A stretch of 64,000 bases of DNA, from assembly GCF_000195085.1 (NCBI RefSeq), contig NC_015380.1, forward strand, positions 792,001-856,000. The letters run 5' to 3'. This document shows positions 57,469 through 64,000 of this stretch, piece by piece (the stretch's first letter is position 1; the number at the start of each line of letters is the position of its first letter). Position numbers and translations under genes: made by a program. This stretch comes from Candidatus Pelagibacter sp. IMCC9063. GTDB taxonomy: Bacteria; Pseudomonadota; Alphaproteobacteria; Pelagibacterales; Pelagibacteraceae. The notes under the pieces were generated by a model that saw nothing but the letters and a program-made list of their open reading frames with translations, searched no databases and was not told the origin of the DNA.

Positions 57469-58242
57469 ATGTCAGATATTTTTAAAATTGGTGAACGAAC
57501 TTTTAATTCTCGCTTAATTGTAGGAACGGGAAAATATAAAGATTTACAAGAAACTGCAGATGCAGTGAAAGCGTCGGGTGCTGATATTGTGACAGTTGCG
57601 GTAAGAAGAGTTAATATCACCGACACGAAAGAACCTTTGTTAATGGATTTTATTGATCCTAAAAAAATTACATACCTTCCTAATACTGCAGGATGTTTTA
57701 ATTCTGAAGATGCTTTGAGAACTTTAAGATTAGCCAAAGAAAGTGGAGGCTGGAATTTGGTAAAACTAGAGGTTTTAGGAGATGAAAAAACATTATACCC
57801 CAACATGAGAGAAACTTTAGTGGCAGCTGAAATATTAGTGAAAGAAGGTTTTGAAGTTATGGTCTATTGCTCGGATGATCCTATTGCATGCAAACAGTTA
57901 GAAGAAATTGGTGTGGCAGCCATTATGCCTTTAGGTTCTTTAATTGGATCCGGACAAGGAATTCCTAATAAATTAAATATAGAAATTATTAAAAAACAAT
58001 CCAAGGTCCCAGTTATTGTCGATGCAGGAATTGGTACTGCATCTGATGCTGCAATTGCTATGGAACTAGGTTGTGATGGAGTGTTAGTAAACTCTGCAAT
58101 AGCCAAAGCTCAAAATCCTATCCTGATGGCAACCTCCATGAAGAATGCTGTAATTGCTGGAAGACAATCCTATTTATCAGGCAGAATGGACAAAATTAAT
58201 ATTGCCTCACCATCTTCTCCAGTAAAAGGGAAAATTAACTAA
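57469..58242 (+). CDS. thiG: Thiazole synthase ThiG
   Basis: The 257-residue TIM-barrel enzyme forms the thiazole of thiamine from DXP, dehydroglycine and ThiS-COSH. The Schiff-base lysine is K99 in [19 protein letters not shown], the PNTAGC loop, [12 protein letters not shown] and [17 protein letters not shown] are conserved. The other thi genes are elsewhere. Confidence 0.96.
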   Translation: MSDIFKIGERTFNSRLIVGTGKYKDLQETADAVKASGADIVTVAVRRVNITDTKEPLLMDFIDPKKITYLPNTAGCFNSEDALRTLRLAKESGGWNLVKLEVLGDEKTLYPNMRETLVAAEILVKEGFEVMVYCSDDPIACKQLEEIGVAAIMPLGSLIGSGQGIPNKLNIEIIKKQSKVPVIVDAGIGTASDAAIAMELGCDGVLVNSAIAKAQNPILMATSMKNAVIAGRQSYLSGRMDKINIASPSSPVKGKIN

Positions 58243-58328
58243 AACTATCTTTTTCTCTTCTTAGTTTTTTTTTATATTAGTTTATTAATTTGAGCCAATA
58301 TATATTTATTTTTATTTGGCTAATTTTT

Positions 58329-58784
58329 TTATTTGATTTTTGCTTTTATTTTTAGCCTTGGTTTTTTTTTTACACGTTTCTTTTTAAAAACAATCACAGG
58401 CCCATACTTATTTTTTTTAAGATCGCTGGGTAATGAAAATAATAAAATACTAATCACTAAAGATATAATTCCAAACCACTCGAAACCCTCTATTCGAGAC
58501 ACGATACTAGGAACAATAGGTAGTAAGACATACCAGGCACTTTTGTTAGAATCGTGAAGTCTTCTGATAGCTACTCCAAGATAGGGAAGTAAACTTCCTA
58601 AGGAAAAGGCATACATGATCCACATCAACACGTTGCTCATTTGGAAATAGAACATAGAAAAAGTTAAGAGAAAAATAATTGTGTAATAAAATAGTACAAA
58701 GAACCAGAATTCAGATCTAGTTGCTCTGCCTGAAAAGGTTGCATATTTCACGTAGGTATTTTTTATCGAATTAAAAAATTTCAT
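58329..58784 (-). CDS. DUF805 membrane protein
   Basis: The 151-residue protein has about four hydrophobic helices and the family-typical YATFSGRATRSEFWFF at 15-30 and VAIRRLHDSNKSAWY near 91-105. A basic C-terminal tail ends in many lysines. Function unknown. Confidence 0.82.
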   Translation of the reverse strand: MKFFNSIKNTYVKYATFSGRATRSEFWFFVLFYYTIIFLLTFSMFYFQMSNVLMWIMYAFSLGSLLPYLGVAIRRLHDSNKSAWYVLLPIVPSIVSRIEGFEWFGIISLVISILLFSLPSDLKKNKYGPVIVFKKKRVKKKPRLKIKAKIK

Positions 58785-58802
58785 ATTTAAGGACTTGTTC
58801 TA

Positions 58803-59417
58803 TTAAAGTTTAGAGTCGTAATTTTCAGGATTGTAATTTTTGTTATTACGTATCGTCATGACAGCGGAAATACCTATAACTAAAAAAACTGATGAAAAAA
58901 TTATAACTAAGTTTTTCTTATCAAAGAAATCAAAAAAAGCACCCAATACCGTTAGTGTTATTAACAATGCAGACACAGTAATTTGATAACGCACAATATT
59001 TTTGTGTTTTTGTTTGATGTCAGTGCTCATTTCTATTTCTGCTCTTAAAAAATCTCGTATGGAAAAGAAATCGGTCAAAATATTATCTTCATTTACCACA
59101 GGCATATGACGAATATTTTTATTTTTCATTATTGCAATAATTGAATCAATGCTGTCATTTAATTTAGCGGCAATGATTTCACTTGTCATGATTTCCTTAG
59201 CGGTAGTTAAATCAGCATCCTTTGCCTCTACCACCAGTTTAGTTACTATATCTCTCTCCGAGACAATTCCCACTAGCTTGTTTGCATTATCAACAATAGG
59301 TACTGCACCAATACTTCGCTCTTTTAATGCTGTAGCAATTTCGCTAATAGGTGTGTCCGGCTGGAAATAAAAATTTTCTTTATTATCTTTTAATTTCCTA
59401 AGATCTAATATTTTCAT
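58803..59417 (-). CDS. CBS-domain protein with two C-terminal membrane helices
   Basis: The 204-residue protein has two CBS repeats (about 15-70 and 78-130): SIGAVPIVDNANKLVGIVSERDIV and NIRHMPVVNEDNILTDFFSIRDFL. Two hydrophobic helices follow (about 146-164 and 169-187). CBS pairs often sense adenine nucleotides. The combination with two helices suggests a membrane-associated sensor; the partner is unknown. Confidence 0.78.
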   Translation of the reverse strand: MKILDLRKLKDNKENFYFQPDTPISEIATALKERSIGAVPIVDNANKLVGIVSERDIVTKLVVEAKDADLTTAKEIMTSEIIAAKLNDSIDSIIAIMKNKNIRHMPVVNEDNILTDFFSIRDFLRAEIEMSTDIKQKHKNIVRYQITVSALLITLTVLGAFFDFFDKKNLVIIFSSVFLVIGISAVMTIRNNKNYNPENYDSKL

Positions 59418-59476
59418 AAAATATTTTAATTTATATTTGTATAATTCTAAGACAAATGTAATGTTTATTTTAGACC

Positions 59477-59674
59477 ATGAAAAGTAAATTTGTCATTGAA
59501 ACCGGAAATACTTCTTGGTGGAAAAATGTCAAATATCGGAGAAAAGCTGCTGAAACTATCCGTAACTACCGAAAATTAGGTTATAAGTTAAAAAAAATGA
59601 AGACTTACCGGCTTAGTGGCCCCAATACCCTCATTTATTCAGATTATGAAGTTAGATTAAGTTGTCTTGATTAA
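59477..59674 (+). CDS. Small basic hypothetical protein
   Basis: The 65-residue protein is rich in Lys, Arg and Tyr, with no recognised domain. An ATG and a full open frame exist, and no other feature occupies the gap between the CBS gene and the helicase. I do not recognise the family. Confidence 0.5.
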   Translation: MKSKFVIETGNTSWWKNVKYRRKAAETIRNYRKLGYKLKKMKTYRLSGPNTLIYSDYEVRLSCLD

Positions 59675-59820
59675 GAAAGATCTAGACCAAAATGAACAAT
59701 GCTAAAAATCTTAAGATGTTTAAAAGCTTTCCACATTCTACCTTACTAGTTTTGTTATCTTTACTATTCTTCAGACAATTCTGATAGTTGTGTTTTTCAT
59801 ATTTAAGAAAAAAAATAAAA

Positions 59821-61227
59821 ATGGCTGATAAAATAGAACTAGATACCGGAACAGAATTGCCCAGCTCCTTTGTATTAACCGAAGAGTTCAAAAGCATCTT
59901 TAATACGATTGAAAACACCAAATCTAATTTATTTATTACCGGAAAAGCAGGATGTGGAAAATCTACTTTGCTTGAATATTTTAGACAGAACACGAAAAGA
60001 CCTCATGCCATTGTAGCTCCTACGGGTTTGACTGCAATTAAAGCAAAAGGCATGACGATCCATAAGCTTTTTAAATTACCACCTACTTTTATTAGAAAAG
60101 AAGATGTCAGATTCTTAAAAGATAAAGCTTTGTTGAAAAAAATGGAAGTGTTGCTGATTGATGAGTGCTCTATGATGCGAGCGGATATTCTAGATGCGAT
60201 TGATGAATCATTGCGAAAGAATAGAGGAAACCAAAAAGTGTTTGGTGGCGTTCAAGTAGTGATGTTTGGAGATTTGTTACAGCTTTCACCCATCGTTAAT
60301 CAAAATTTAGAAGGGGATGTGATGAGAAGCATTTACCCTGATGGAAGTTATTTTTTCAACTCACAGGTTTTTTATCAATCTAATTTTCAAATTAATGAAT
60401 TAACTAAAATATTTAGACAATCCGATAAATCATTTATTGATTTATTAAATAAATTCAGAATAGCCAAAGTCAACGATCAAGATTTAGCAGACATTAATCA
60501 AAGATATCAAGGACCTGGTTTTAAAGTACCGAATGGCGTTATTCTACTTTCCACCACGAATGCCAAAGTAGATAAAATTAATAATTCGAAATTAGCAGAA
60601 TTAGATTCTAAGCATTTTGAATATGCAGGATCTATCAAGGGAGATTTTAAAGAAAAAGACTGTCCATCACCAGAAACATTAAAGTTAAAAGTAGGAGCAC
60701 AGGTTATGTTAACTCAAAACGATGTTGGCAATGAGCCTAGACGATGGTCGAATGGAACCCTTGCAATCATTCATGAATTAAAGCCCAATTCCATTAGTAT
60801 TAAAATTAAGGATGAAATTTTTGTATTAGGAAAAAGTAGATGGGATAAAATTCAATTCACTGTTGCTGAGGATACGATTAACCGCAAAGTAGTAGCAACC
60901 TTTTCCCAGTATCCTTTAAAATTAGCTTGGGCTTCTACTATCCATAAGTCCCAAGGGCAGACTTTTGAAAAAGTAGCCATCGATTTAGATAGAGGTGCTT
61001 TTGCTCATGGACAAACCTATGTTGCATTATCTAGAGCCAAATCCATGGAAGGTATTTATCTGATAAGAAAAATTGCTTATAAAGATCTTATCTTTGATGA
61101 AAAGGTTTTTGATTTTTTAGGTCAAGACTTTGAAGCTAAAAATAAAGAACAAGTTACTAAAAAAAATGAACCATCAGAATACGCATCAAGTCTACCTTAT
61201 GATGAAGACTACAACCAAGATTCTTAA
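59821..61227 (+). CDS. PIF1/RecD-like superfamily 1 helicase
   Basis: The 468-residue protein has the SF1B helicase motifs in order: Walker A GKAGCGKST (41-49), PTGLTAIKAKGMTIHKLF (Ia), LIDECSMM (II), FGDLLQLSPI (III), LTKIFRQSD (IV), WASTIHKSQGQTF (V) and YVALSRAKS (VI). PIF1-like helicases unwind DNA 5'-3', resolving G-quadruplexes and forks. I chose the ATG at 59821; an upstream in-frame start at 59788 adds a short basic stretch. The acidic tail lacks motifs. It may be cotranscribed with the two small genes after it. Confidence 0.88.
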   Translation: MADKIELDTGTELPSSFVLTEEFKSIFNTIENTKSNLFITGKAGCGKSTLLEYFRQNTKRPHAIVAPTGLTAIKAKGMTIHKLFKLPPTFIRKEDVRFLKDKALLKKMEVLLIDECSMMRADILDAIDESLRKNRGNQKVFGGVQVVMFGDLLQLSPIVNQNLEGDVMRSIYPDGSYFFNSQVFYQSNFQINELTKIFRQSDKSFIDLLNKFRIAKVNDQDLADINQRYQGPGFKVPNGVILLSTTNAKVDKINNSKLAELDSKHFEYAGSIKGDFKEKDCPSPETLKLKVGAQVMLTQNDVGNEPRRWSNGTLAIIHELKPNSISIKIKDEIFVLGKSRWDKIQFTVAEDTINRKVVATFSQYPLKLAWASTIHKSQGQTFEKVAIDLDRGAFAHGQTYVALSRAKSMEGIYLIRKIAYKDLIFDEKVFDFLGQDFEAKNKEQVTKKNEPSEYASSLPYDEDYNQDS

Positions 61228-61233
61228 AGTAAA

Positions 61234-61368
61234 ATGAAAGACAAAATATTCATAAAGATAGTCATTGGAGTGGTGATGTTTGTGATAGGTTTTGGAGGAA
61301 GCTATTTATACAAAACTAAATTCAGCGACACTTCTCTAAAAAACTTAAAGCAAAGCATTAGCAAATAA
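61234..61368 (+). CDS. Tiny single-helix membrane protein
   Basis: A 44-residue ORF starts 6 bp after the helicase stop and ends 2 bp before the next ORF. It has one hydrophobic helix (about 8-24, VIGVVMFVIGFGGSYLY) and a charged tail. The tight fit between its neighbours is the main evidence that it is real. Function unknown. Confidence 0.5.
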   Translation: MKDKIFIKIVIGVVMFVIGFGGSYLYKTKFSDTSLKNLKQSISK

Positions 61369-61370
61369 GC

Positions 61371-61805
61371 ATGACTAATTTAGACATTTCTCACACGGAT
61401 TATGCTAAGCAGCTCATCCAAAGCTTAGAGCAGGACCGAACCTTTAATATTGAGCTGAAAGAAGCATCTAATGTGTTTTTAGAAAAGTCGGTAGAAACGT
61501 ATTACGATTTTTATGAAAAAGGTAAACGAGGTAGTTTCTTTAATTGTTTGATCTTTTATTTTCCAGAACCTAGACAATCAGATGTGGGTTTATTTATTGA
61601 AGATACACGAGGCTTATATATCAAAGCAGATCATAAGGTGATTGCCACGGAAGATAATAAGTCTTGTGCTATGATGCGTTCTTTCATTCCGCATAATTCT
61701 AAGTCTTTTTCCACAAAGGAAATACAAAATATCAAAGATATTTATTTAAAAGCTATTTATAAAACTGCTGAACAAGTATTTCATTTAGAAAATAAAAAAA
61801 ACTAA
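61371..61805 (+). CDS. Hypothetical protein
   Basis: The 144-residue cytosolic protein has no signal peptide and a mixed alpha-beta composition: FNCLIFYFPEPRQSDVGLFIED, then DHKVIATEDNKSCAMMRSFIP. I do not recognise a family. It follows the tiny membrane ORF by 2 bp and ends before a GC-rich hairpin. Confidence 0.6.
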   Translation: MTNLDISHTDYAKQLIQSLEQDRTFNIELKEASNVFLEKSVETYYDFYEKGKRGSFFNCLIFYFPEPRQSDVGLFIEDTRGLYIKADHKVIATEDNKSCAMMRSFIPHNSKSFSTKEIQNIKDIYLKAIYKTAEQVFHLENKKN

Positions 61806-61812
61806 CAAGTAG

Positions 61813-61839
61813 AGGGGCACTTTGTTGTTAAGCGCCCCT
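61813..61839. terminator. GC-rich hairpin between convergent genes
   Basis: AGGGGC (61813-61818) pairs with GCCCCT (61834-61839) across a 15-base loop. There is no direct T-run on the plus side; on the minus side a T-run appears about 13 bases after the stem. It could end either convergent gene weakly. Confidence 0.4.
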
Positions 61840-61852
61840 ATAATATTATTTA

Positions 61853-62059
61853 CTAGCTTTTAAACATCTCCAAAGCCTTATTTAACAATTCTTCAGATTT
61901 TGCATGCTCTCCAGCATCGTGAGCTTTCATACCTGCGTCACGCATTTTTTGCGCTTCTTCAATTTTAGTATCCAAGTTTTTAGCCATCATTGGACACGAA
62001 CCAGCGTATGCTGAGCCTGTAAAAAGAACTAAGATTGATACAATTAAAAATTTTTTCAT
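61853..62059 (-). CDS. Small exported protein
   Basis: The 68-residue protein has a clear signal peptide (MKKFLIVSILVLFTGSAYA, cleavage after residue 19). The mature part has one cysteine (SCPMM) and amphipathic helices with an AHDAGEHAKSEELLNKALEMF repeat-like end, similar to a half TPR. A ribosome site AAAGGAAAAC precedes the ATG. Function unknown. It has an unusually long upstream intergenic region. Confidence 0.65.
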   Translation of the reverse strand: MKKFLIVSILVLFTGSAYAGSCPMMAKNLDTKIEEAQKMRDAGMKAHDAGEHAKSEELLNKALEMFKS

Positions 62060-62134
62060 GTTTTCCTTTCAGTTAATTTTTTTTAAATACCATAGATGAT
62101 AAGATTAAAGTCGCTCACAATTGTCACGGAGCTT

Positions 62135-62227
62135 AATCGGGAACGACTCTTCGGTAATAATTACCAGAAGAGCCCCCTTTAAAATGACCTTTCGGTCGAA
62201 TTCATTTAGAAAAATGAATTCTTTTTT
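62135..62227 (+). ncRNA. Candidate structured RNA with intrinsic terminator
   Basis: A long hairpin pairs CTCTTCGGTAA (62147-62157) with TTACC plus GAAGAG (62161-62172, one bulged A). It is closed by GGG (62139-62141) and CCC. A small GACC/GGTC hairpin follows at 62186-62197. Then the perfect ten-base stem GAATTCATTT (62198-62207) / AAATGAATTC (62212-62221) is followed by TTTTTT. No plus-strand gene exists to be terminated here, so a plus-strand small RNA is inferred. Its 5' end is not determined. Confidence 0.4.
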
Positions 62228-62262
62228 AGTCTACTTAATAAAAGTTTAATTTACTTAAACCT

Positions 62263-62283
62263 TCAAGTTTCAGGCGGTGACAT
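62263..62283 (-). other. Mini-ORF with strong ribosome site in a leader
   Basis: On the minus strand, AGGAGG (62291-62296) is 7 nt before an ATG (62281-62283) opening a six-codon frame (MSPPET, then stop). It lies about 200 nt upstream of the small exported protein gene. It may be a leader peptide. Confidence 0.35.
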
Positions 62284-62504
62284 ATATAGTCCTCCTCCAA
62301 CAATTACCCTCTGCGCATTTAAAGAATAAGTCAAATTGACGAATTAAAAACCAAAACAAATTATATCGTAGCAAAACCAAGTAGTTATTTGCTTAGTTGG
62401 TTAAAATAAAATTAATAGGATTTCTTAAGCATTACATACCAAGGGTTTTTTTTTAATTGTAAAAATTTAATATTTTTGTCTTTGTTTTCAATGCTTTAGA
62501 TTTC

Positions 62505-62533
62505 TTTAATGTAGTGATTGAAAGGCGTATAAT
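62505..62533 (+). promoter_or_regulatory. Possible promoter of the HD-domain gene
   Basis: TATAAT (62528-62533) with a weak -35 TTTAAT (62505-62510) at 17-bp spacing, 78 bp before the ATG at 62611. Confidence 0.4.
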
Positions 62534-62610
62534 TTTAGAAATTTTTTTTACAAAACTCATTTTCTTAAAATACTAACTTTTTTTATTTAAGTAGTAGTCT
62601 GGTTGTTACA

Positions 62611-63033
62611 ATGAACTTAGAAAGAGCTATCGAAATTGCCCAAGAAGCTCATAAGGGAGTAAAGGACAGAGGGGGCCATGATTACATTAACCATCCCATA
62701 AGAGTCATGCATGCCATGAGTAATGATCAGGAAAAAATAGTAGCGATCCTTCATGATGTAGTAGAAGATTCAGATTGGACCTTTGAACGGTTAAAGGAAG
62801 AAGGTTTTGAAGATTCTGTGATTGAAAGCTTACGTTGTGTAACCAAATATTCAGAAGAAGAAGACTATCAAGAATTCATCAAGAGAGCTGCTACCAATAA
62901 GATTGCTACCAAAGTAAAAATGGCAGATATCGAAGACAACCTAGATTTAAGTAGACTAGGTACCTTAACCGAAAAGGATCTCACCCGAATAGAAAAGTAC
63001 AAAAAAGCTTTAAAGTATTTAAAAGCCTTATAA
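62611..63033 (+). CDS. HD-domain hydrolase, small alarmone-hydrolase-like
   Basis: The 140-residue protein has only an HD domain. Conserved residues are H28 (YINHPIRV), H48-D49 and E52-D53 (AILHDVVEDS), and D106 with D109-N110 (KMADIEDNLD). This pattern matches the hydrolase half of RelA/SpoT and the stand-alone MESH1 type. It may therefore remove pyrophosphate from (p)ppGpp, or act on another nucleotide. There is no synthetase domain. A link with DksA in the same window is only suggestive. Confidence 0.75.
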   Translation: MNLERAIEIAQEAHKGVKDRGGHDYINHPIRVMHAMSNDQEKIVAILHDVVEDSDWTFERLKEEGFEDSVIESLRCVTKYSEEEDYQEFIKRAATNKIATKVKMADIEDNLDLSRLGTLTEKDLTRIEKYKKALKYLKAL

Positions 63034-63069
63034 TTCCATCTATCCACAACTTTTCCTTTTAAATCAAAC

Positions 63070-63098
63070 TTGAAACGTGGTTCTTGAGACCGTACAAT
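63070..63098 (+). promoter_or_regulatory. Promoter of the 79-residue membrane protein gene
   Basis: TTGAAA (63070-63075), a 17-bp spacer and TACAAT (63093-63098), 14 bp before the ATG at 63113. Confidence 0.6.
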
Positions 63099-63112
63099 AT
63101 TAGGGATAAATT

Positions 63113-63352
63113 ATGAGAGGTAGTTGGTTAGCATATTGTATGAGTAGTAACGATTGTTCTTCGTTAGAATGGATTGCACCTATAACTTATTTTCTACTAA
63201 CCCTTGCTTCAATTTATTTTGCAAGAAAAGAGTACTTAACAAAAATCAAACCTGTAGGATTTATTCCTCGTAATATAGTCATGATGGTATTTTATATTTC
63301 AGTTCCGATTGGTTTTTTCACTATAGGAGTTGTAAGTTTAGTAGTTTTTTAG
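63113..63352 (+). CDS. Small two-helix membrane protein
   Basis: The 79-residue protein has hydrophobic segments at about 22-36 and 55-78 with a basic loop between them, and two cysteines near the N-terminus (C9, C15). It has its own promoter. No family recognised. Confidence 0.6.
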   Translation: MRGSWLAYCMSSNDCSSLEWIAPITYFLLTLASIYFARKEYLTKIKPVGFIPRNIVMMVFYISVPIGFFTIGVVSLVVF

Positions 63353-63553
63353 CGTGAAAAATAATCCAGATATAAATCGTAATCATGAGAAGTATAAGAG
63401 CGTGAGCCCAGACGATTTATCCTTAGCATATAAGTCGTTTTGCACGGACTCACAGAAGTAATGGTACTTATGGAAGGAACTTTAGTCTACAGAAAAAATA
63501 ATCTTTGCATTCACAGTATTCCAATACTCATAATTCTGGGATAGAATTTAGGG
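63353..63553. other. 201-bp intergenic region with a long imperfect hairpin
   Basis: GTGAG (63402-63406) pairs with CTCAC (63449-63453). Inside, ACGATTTAT (63412-63420) pairs with ATAAGTCGT (63430-63438) with one G-T pair. No T-run follows. It may be a small RNA or a structured leader of the next gene. Confidence 0.4.
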
Positions 63554-64000
63554 ATGAGAAGTATTTTATTGGCGTTAGTTTTGAGTTTGTTGTTGAATGG
63601 AAATGTAACTGCAGAACAATTAAGCAAATCTCCTTTTATACCAGATGATGTTTATGATCAATTCAGTCAATTGTCTAAAGAGCATAAAATTAAATTTTGT
63701 GGCTTTAAAAATTACAAACCAAAAAATAACATAATTAACAAAGATCTCCCTCCAAGAATTTATGGTTACAATTCAAGAATGGATAATGATAAAAATGTAG
63801 AAGGTATTTATGCTAGAGATGTTTTTAGAGCATACTCGCATGCTATTAATTTTGTGATGGTAAATGAAAATGATGAAATAAAAGAAATTCTTTTTAATAA
63901 ACTTTATATATGGGCAAAAAATAAGGCTCTTACTAAAACAAAACAATGTTACAGGAATTCAGCTAAAAATTCTATATTGGAAGAATGCGAAGGAGAATGG
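63554..64000 (+). CDS. Secreted protein, possibly alginate-lyase-like (partial)
   Basis: The visible 149 residues start with an ATG and a signal peptide (about 1-20, ending near NVTA-EQ). A helical pattern follows, GIYARDVFRAYSHAINFVMVN and ILFNKLYIWAKNKAL. This weakly recalls the helical barrel of PL5-type alginate lyases. Cysteines at about 53 and 136 might pair. The gene runs off the right edge, so no catalytic region can be judged; the family call is tentative. Confidence 0.5.
   Translation, partial: MRSILLALVLSLLLNGNVTAEQLSKSPFIPDDVYDQFSQLSKEHKIKFCGFKNYKPKNNIINKDLPPRIYGYNSRMDNDKNVEGIYARDVFRAYSHAINFVMVNENDEIKEILFNKLYIWAKNKALTKTKQCYRNSAKNSILEECEGEW

Larger units (their letters stand above)
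62060..62610. other. 551-bp intergenic region with structured segments
   Basis: There is no protein gene of normal size. The segment 62100-62330 is richer in G and C than its surroundings and contains several hairpins and a mini-ORF with a strong ribosome site, listed separately. From 62340 to 62610 it is plain AT-rich sequence with a TATAAT near 62528. I find no tRNA-like T-loop or CCA end. Confidence 0.6.

Noticed and set aside
62060-62610. tRNA, tmRNA, RNase P or SRP RNA in the large intergenic region
   Set aside because: No T-loop, CCA end or universally conserved core of these RNAs was seen on either strand.
1-64000. Insertion sequences, prophage, CRISPR, toxin-antitoxin or biosynthetic clusters
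   Set aside because: No transposase, integrase, terminal repeats, spaced repeats or related genes were found; the window is mostly core genome.

Overview
The window is a compact, very AT-rich bacterial chromosome segment. Genes are packed with 0-30 bp gaps and many 4-bp overlaps. Gene content and order point to an alphaproteobacterium of the SAR11 (Pelagibacterales) type. The evidence is a green-tuned proteorhodopsin beside a ferredoxin / ferredoxin reductase pair, an NDUFA12-like protein next to a DUF2155 protein, a DksA without its zinc cysteines, SOS boxes of the alphaproteobacterial GAAC-N7-GAAC type, and the order purN-purM-DUF2066-hda-rnd-aspS. The subclade cannot be fixed from the sequence alone. 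I see no tRNA, rRNA, insertion sequence, prophage or CRISPR array.

Layout. 0-4.7 kb: 5' part of propionyl-CoA synthetase (-), proteorhodopsin (+) with a hairpin leader, dipeptide epimerase (-), ferredoxin and its NADP reductase (+). 4.7-9.8 kb: SOS-controlled umuDC, two membrane-linked glycosyltransferases (-), dksA (+), a GST (-). 9.9-16.9 kb: DsbA-like isomerase, TolC, recA (SOS box), alaS, then a GT9 glycosyltransferase (-). 16.9-20.2 kb: icd (-), psd-pssA (phosphatidylethanolamine synthesis), rlmE. 20.2-29.6 kb: guaB, a TPR protein, guaA, a DUF3291-like protein, panB, yfgM-bamB-der, then purF-cvpA (-). 29.6-35.8 kb (-): RND exporter, alr, dnaB, rplI-rpsR-rpsF. 35.8-38.4 kb: fabD-fabG-acpP-gmk. 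38.4-45.2 kb (-): ksgA-pdxA-surA-lptD-lptG-lptF, an outer-membrane assembly operon. 45.2-53.3 kb: pepA-ndk, purM-purN (-), DUF2066-hda, rnd (-), aspS. 53.3-58.8 kb: stand-alone TSCPD protein (-), NDUFA12-DUF2155, accBC-aroQ (-), thiSG, DUF805 (-). 58.8-64 kb is the least familiar part: a CBS protein, small unknown proteins, a PIF1-like helicase, a structured 550-bp intergenic region, an HD hydrolase, and a partial secreted protein.

The genes form mostly core modules: purine and GTP synthesis (guaB, guaA, purF, purM, purN, gmk), envelope assembly (bamB, surA, lptDFG, tolC, psd, pssA), fatty-acid initiation (accBC, fabD, fabG, acpP), translation (alaS, aspS, S6/S18/L9, rlmE, ksgA), and light or redox energy (proteorhodopsin, ferredoxin, FNR).

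The main oddities are five genes (umuD, a TPR gene, guaA, alr, purM) broken by one-base shifts in A/T homopolymers, with gmk and umuC as possible further cases. Others are a Der GTPase with only one G domain, a terminator-like hairpin directly in front of proteorhodopsin, an apparently leaderless guaB promoter, loss of the usual fabF-mltG block between acpP and gmk, and two unexplained structured intergenic regions near the right end.
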